From assembly GCA_013698215.1 (NCBI GenBank), contig JACCVJ010000122.1, positions 1 through 6,817 on the forward strand: DNA of 6,817 nucleotides, given 5' to 3'. The notes beneath the pieces were generated by a model. That model did not search any database. It was not told the DNA's origin and was given only the letters and a program-made list of their open reading frames with translations. This DNA comes from Tatlockia sp. (lineage in GTDB: Bacteria; Cyanobacteriota; Cyanobacteriia; Cyanobacteriales; Chroococcidiopsidaceae). The translations under genes and the position numbers were made by a program. Shown here piece by piece: positions 5,680-6,817 of this stretch. How positions within the stretch are numbered: the first letter of the stretch is position 1; each line of letters opens with the position of its first letter.

Positions 5680-5793
5680 TTAGAGCGCTTCTTCTTCGTC
5701 ACCTTGGATTTTGAGTAGAGCGTAGCCTAAGACTATGCCGACTAGGATTAAAGAAAAAGACAAAATAATGGCTGTAAACATCTCGCCGCCCAT
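5680..5793 (-). CDS. petM: Cytochrome b6f complex subunit PetM (subunit VII)
   Basis: PetM is a single-helix small subunit of the thylakoid cytochrome b6f complex, which passes electrons from plastoquinol to plastocyanin or cytochrome c6. The 37-residue product starts MGGEMFTAIILSF, has one membrane helix from about residue 6 to 27, and ends LLKIQGDEEEAL. The LSFxLIxVGxxLGxxLLKIQGxEE pattern matches cyanobacterial PetM (Nostoc-type members, as I recall them, start MSGELLNAALLSFG). The C terminus runs about three residues past the usual EE. The start is firm: a GGAGGA ribosome site lies 7 nt before this ATG, and the next in-frame ATG (codon 5) is placed too far from it. It diverges from pdxA across 65 bp, is followed by a stem-loop, and lies upstream of ycf39 on the same strand. 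Its shortness makes it easy for automatic callers to miss. Confidence 0.92.
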   Translation of the reverse strand: MGGEMFTAIILSFSLILVGIVLGYALLKIQGDEEEAL

Positions 5794-5858
5794 AAATAAA
5801 TCCTCCGGTTGGATTTGGGAAATAATTAGATAGTCGTAATGTATCTTAAAACAATTTT
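5794..5858. promoter_or_regulatory. Compact divergent control region between petM and pdxA
   Basis: Only 65 bp separate the two start codons. After subtracting the petM ribosome site, about 50 bp remain for two promoters. They must overlap, or one must sit inside the opposite gene. No consensus hexamer pair is clear; TGTATCTT (5840-5847, plus) resembles an extended -10 and would leave pdxA with almost no leader, consistent with its lack of a Shine-Dalgarno. Confidence 0.45.
5801..5806 (-). promoter_or_regulatory. Strong ribosome binding site of petM
   Basis: GGAGGA on the minus strand, 7 nt before the petM ATG, is the strongest Shine-Dalgarno in the window. It fits a gene for an abundant photosynthetic subunit and fixes the start of this very short frame. 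Confidence 0.8.
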
Positions 5859-6817
5859 ATGGCTTCTATAGAGACAACAGACAGCGTTACTGCAAAAAAA
5901 ACTTATCGTCCGCGCTTAGTATTGCCTGTAGGCGATCCAGCCGGAATAGGAATAGAAGTAACTTTACAAGCGTTGAACGATCCAGAAGTAACAAAGAATT
6001 GCGATGTTACTGTTATTTGCGATCGCCTCCAATTAACCGATCTCTACGATCGCCAAGATTTAGAGACGCAAAGGTATATAGATCCAAGCAAATTATCAAT
6101 TATAGATATTCGTAGTAGCGGTCAAATAACTGTAGGTATAGGTAATGCTGCTAGTGGAGAAGTAAGTTTTAGGTACTTAGAGAAAGCGATCGCTCTTACT
6201 TTGGCGGGAGAATTTGACGGGATTGTTACAGCGCCCATTGCTAAATCTGCTTGGAAAGCCGCAGGTTACAATTATCCTGGACAAACCGAGCTATTAGCCG
6301 AACGATCAGGAGTAGAAAAGTTTGGGATGTTATTTGTGGGTACATCGCCCCATACAGGCTGGACGCTGCGAAGTTTATTAGCTACTACGCATATACCTTT
6401 AAGGCAGGTAGCAGACACCCTCACGCCGCAGTTAATGGCAGCTAAACTTGATTTGTTGGTAGAGTGCTTAGACAAATATTTTGGGATCACAAAGCCAAGA
6501 ATTGCGATCGCGGGTTTAAATCCGCATAGTGGGGAACAAGGGCAGTTAGGGACAGAAGAACAGGAATGGATGATACCTTGGCTCAAACAGGAACGCGATC
6601 GCCGTCCAGGGTTAGTTTTAGATGGGCTAATTCCCCCTGATACAATGTGGGTAAAACCTGCTCAAGCGTGGTTTGGGACTATTGAGCCAGCAAAAGCCCA
6701 TGATGCTTATTTAGCGTTGTATCACGATCAAGGTTTAATTCCGGTTAAACAATTAGCCTTTGATCGCGCTGTAAACACTTCTATTGGTTTACCCTTTGTT
6801 CGTACTTCACCCGATCA
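5859..6817 (+). CDS. pdxA: 4-hydroxythreonine-4-phosphate dehydrogenase, C-terminus cut by window edge
   Basis: PdxA is a cytosolic, NAD-dependent, metal-requiring enzyme of the DXP-dependent pathway to vitamin B6. It oxidises 4-phosphohydroxy-L-threonine, which decarboxylates and feeds PdxJ. 319 codons are visible and perhaps 30-40 are missing. Signatures are LPVGDPAGIGIEV (22-34), TAPIAKSAW (124-132), ATTHIPLRQVADTLTP (175-190), IAGLNPHSGEQGQLGTEE (217-234), LYHDQGLIPVKQLAF (287-301) and NTSIGLPFVRTSPD (306-319). Of the three metal histidines in the E. coli enzyme, two are present (H223 in NPHSG, H289 in YHDQG). The first, in the GHTE motif, is glutamine (Q142 in PGQTE). There is an extra SPHTGW segment (163-168) relative to E. 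coli. ATG 5859 is the first start after an in-frame TAA at 5847, and no Shine-Dalgarno is visible. It is transcribed divergently from petM. Confidence 0.94.
   Translation, partial: MASIETTDSVTAKKTYRPRLVLPVGDPAGIGIEVTLQALNDPEVTKNCDVTVICDRLQLTDLYDRQDLETQRYIDPSKLSIIDIRSSGQITVGIGNAASGEVSFRYLEKAIALTLAGEFDGIVTAPIAKSAWKAAGYNYPGQTELLAERSGVEKFGMLFVGTSPHTGWTLRSLLATTHIPLRQVADTLTPQLMAAKLDLLVECLDKYFGITKPRIAIAGLNPHSGEQGQLGTEEQEWMIPWLKQERDRRPGLVLDGLIPPDTMWVKPAQAWFGTIEPAKAHDAYLALYHDQGLIPVKQLAFDRAVNTSIGLPFVRTSPD

Noticed and set aside
6251..6586. Overlapping 64- and 104-codon frames on both strands within pdxA
   Set aside because: The pdxA frame is continuous and conserved through this stretch, so these are shadows.

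Overview
The window reads as ordinary cyanobacterial chromosome. The evidence is direct: a petM gene, a ycf39 gene and a DUF2949 gene (families confined to oxygenic phototrophs or cyanobacteria), plus at least nine exact copies of the HIP1 octamer GCGATCGC in 6.8 kb. Base composition is moderately AT-rich. The proteins look like those of filamentous or Chroococcidiopsis/Nostoc-type lineages, but that placement is inference from memory of homologues.

Layout. The left edge holds the first 64 codons of threonine synthase (thrC, minus strand). Divergent to it is a class V aminotransferase of the alanine/serine-glyoxylate type (405-1556, plus), closed by a strong intrinsic terminator that can also serve the opposing strand. 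Next, all on the minus strand and listed left to right, are a 63-residue DUF2949 gene, a DUF192 lipoprotein, an atypical OmpR-type response regulator (probably NblR), an NAD kinase, Ycf39, and a 37-residue gene for the cytochrome b6f subunit PetM. In transcription order they run petM, ycf39, nadK, nblR, DUF192, DUF2949. On the right, pdxA (plus, cut by the window edge) diverges from petM across only 65 bp.

How the genes fit together. petM (b6f complex), ycf39 (photosystem II reaction-centre assembly), NAD kinase (NADP supply) and an NblR-like regulator (bleaching and stress response in the family) make a photosynthesis-centred neighbourhood. Only the DUF192/regulator pair is spaced like a tight operon (15 bp). 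The other gaps are about 120 bp and contain hairpins and one candidate promoter, so several transcription units are likely. ThrC and PdxA act in amino-acid and vitamin B6 metabolism; the aminotransferase probably acts in glyoxylate (photorespiratory) metabolism.

I see no mobile element, CRISPR array, rRNA or tRNA, and no clear undescribed system. The points most worth a second look are the degenerate phosphorylation pocket of the response regulator, a metal-ligand histidine replaced by glutamine in PdxA, the easily missed petM gene, and several intergenic inverted repeats.
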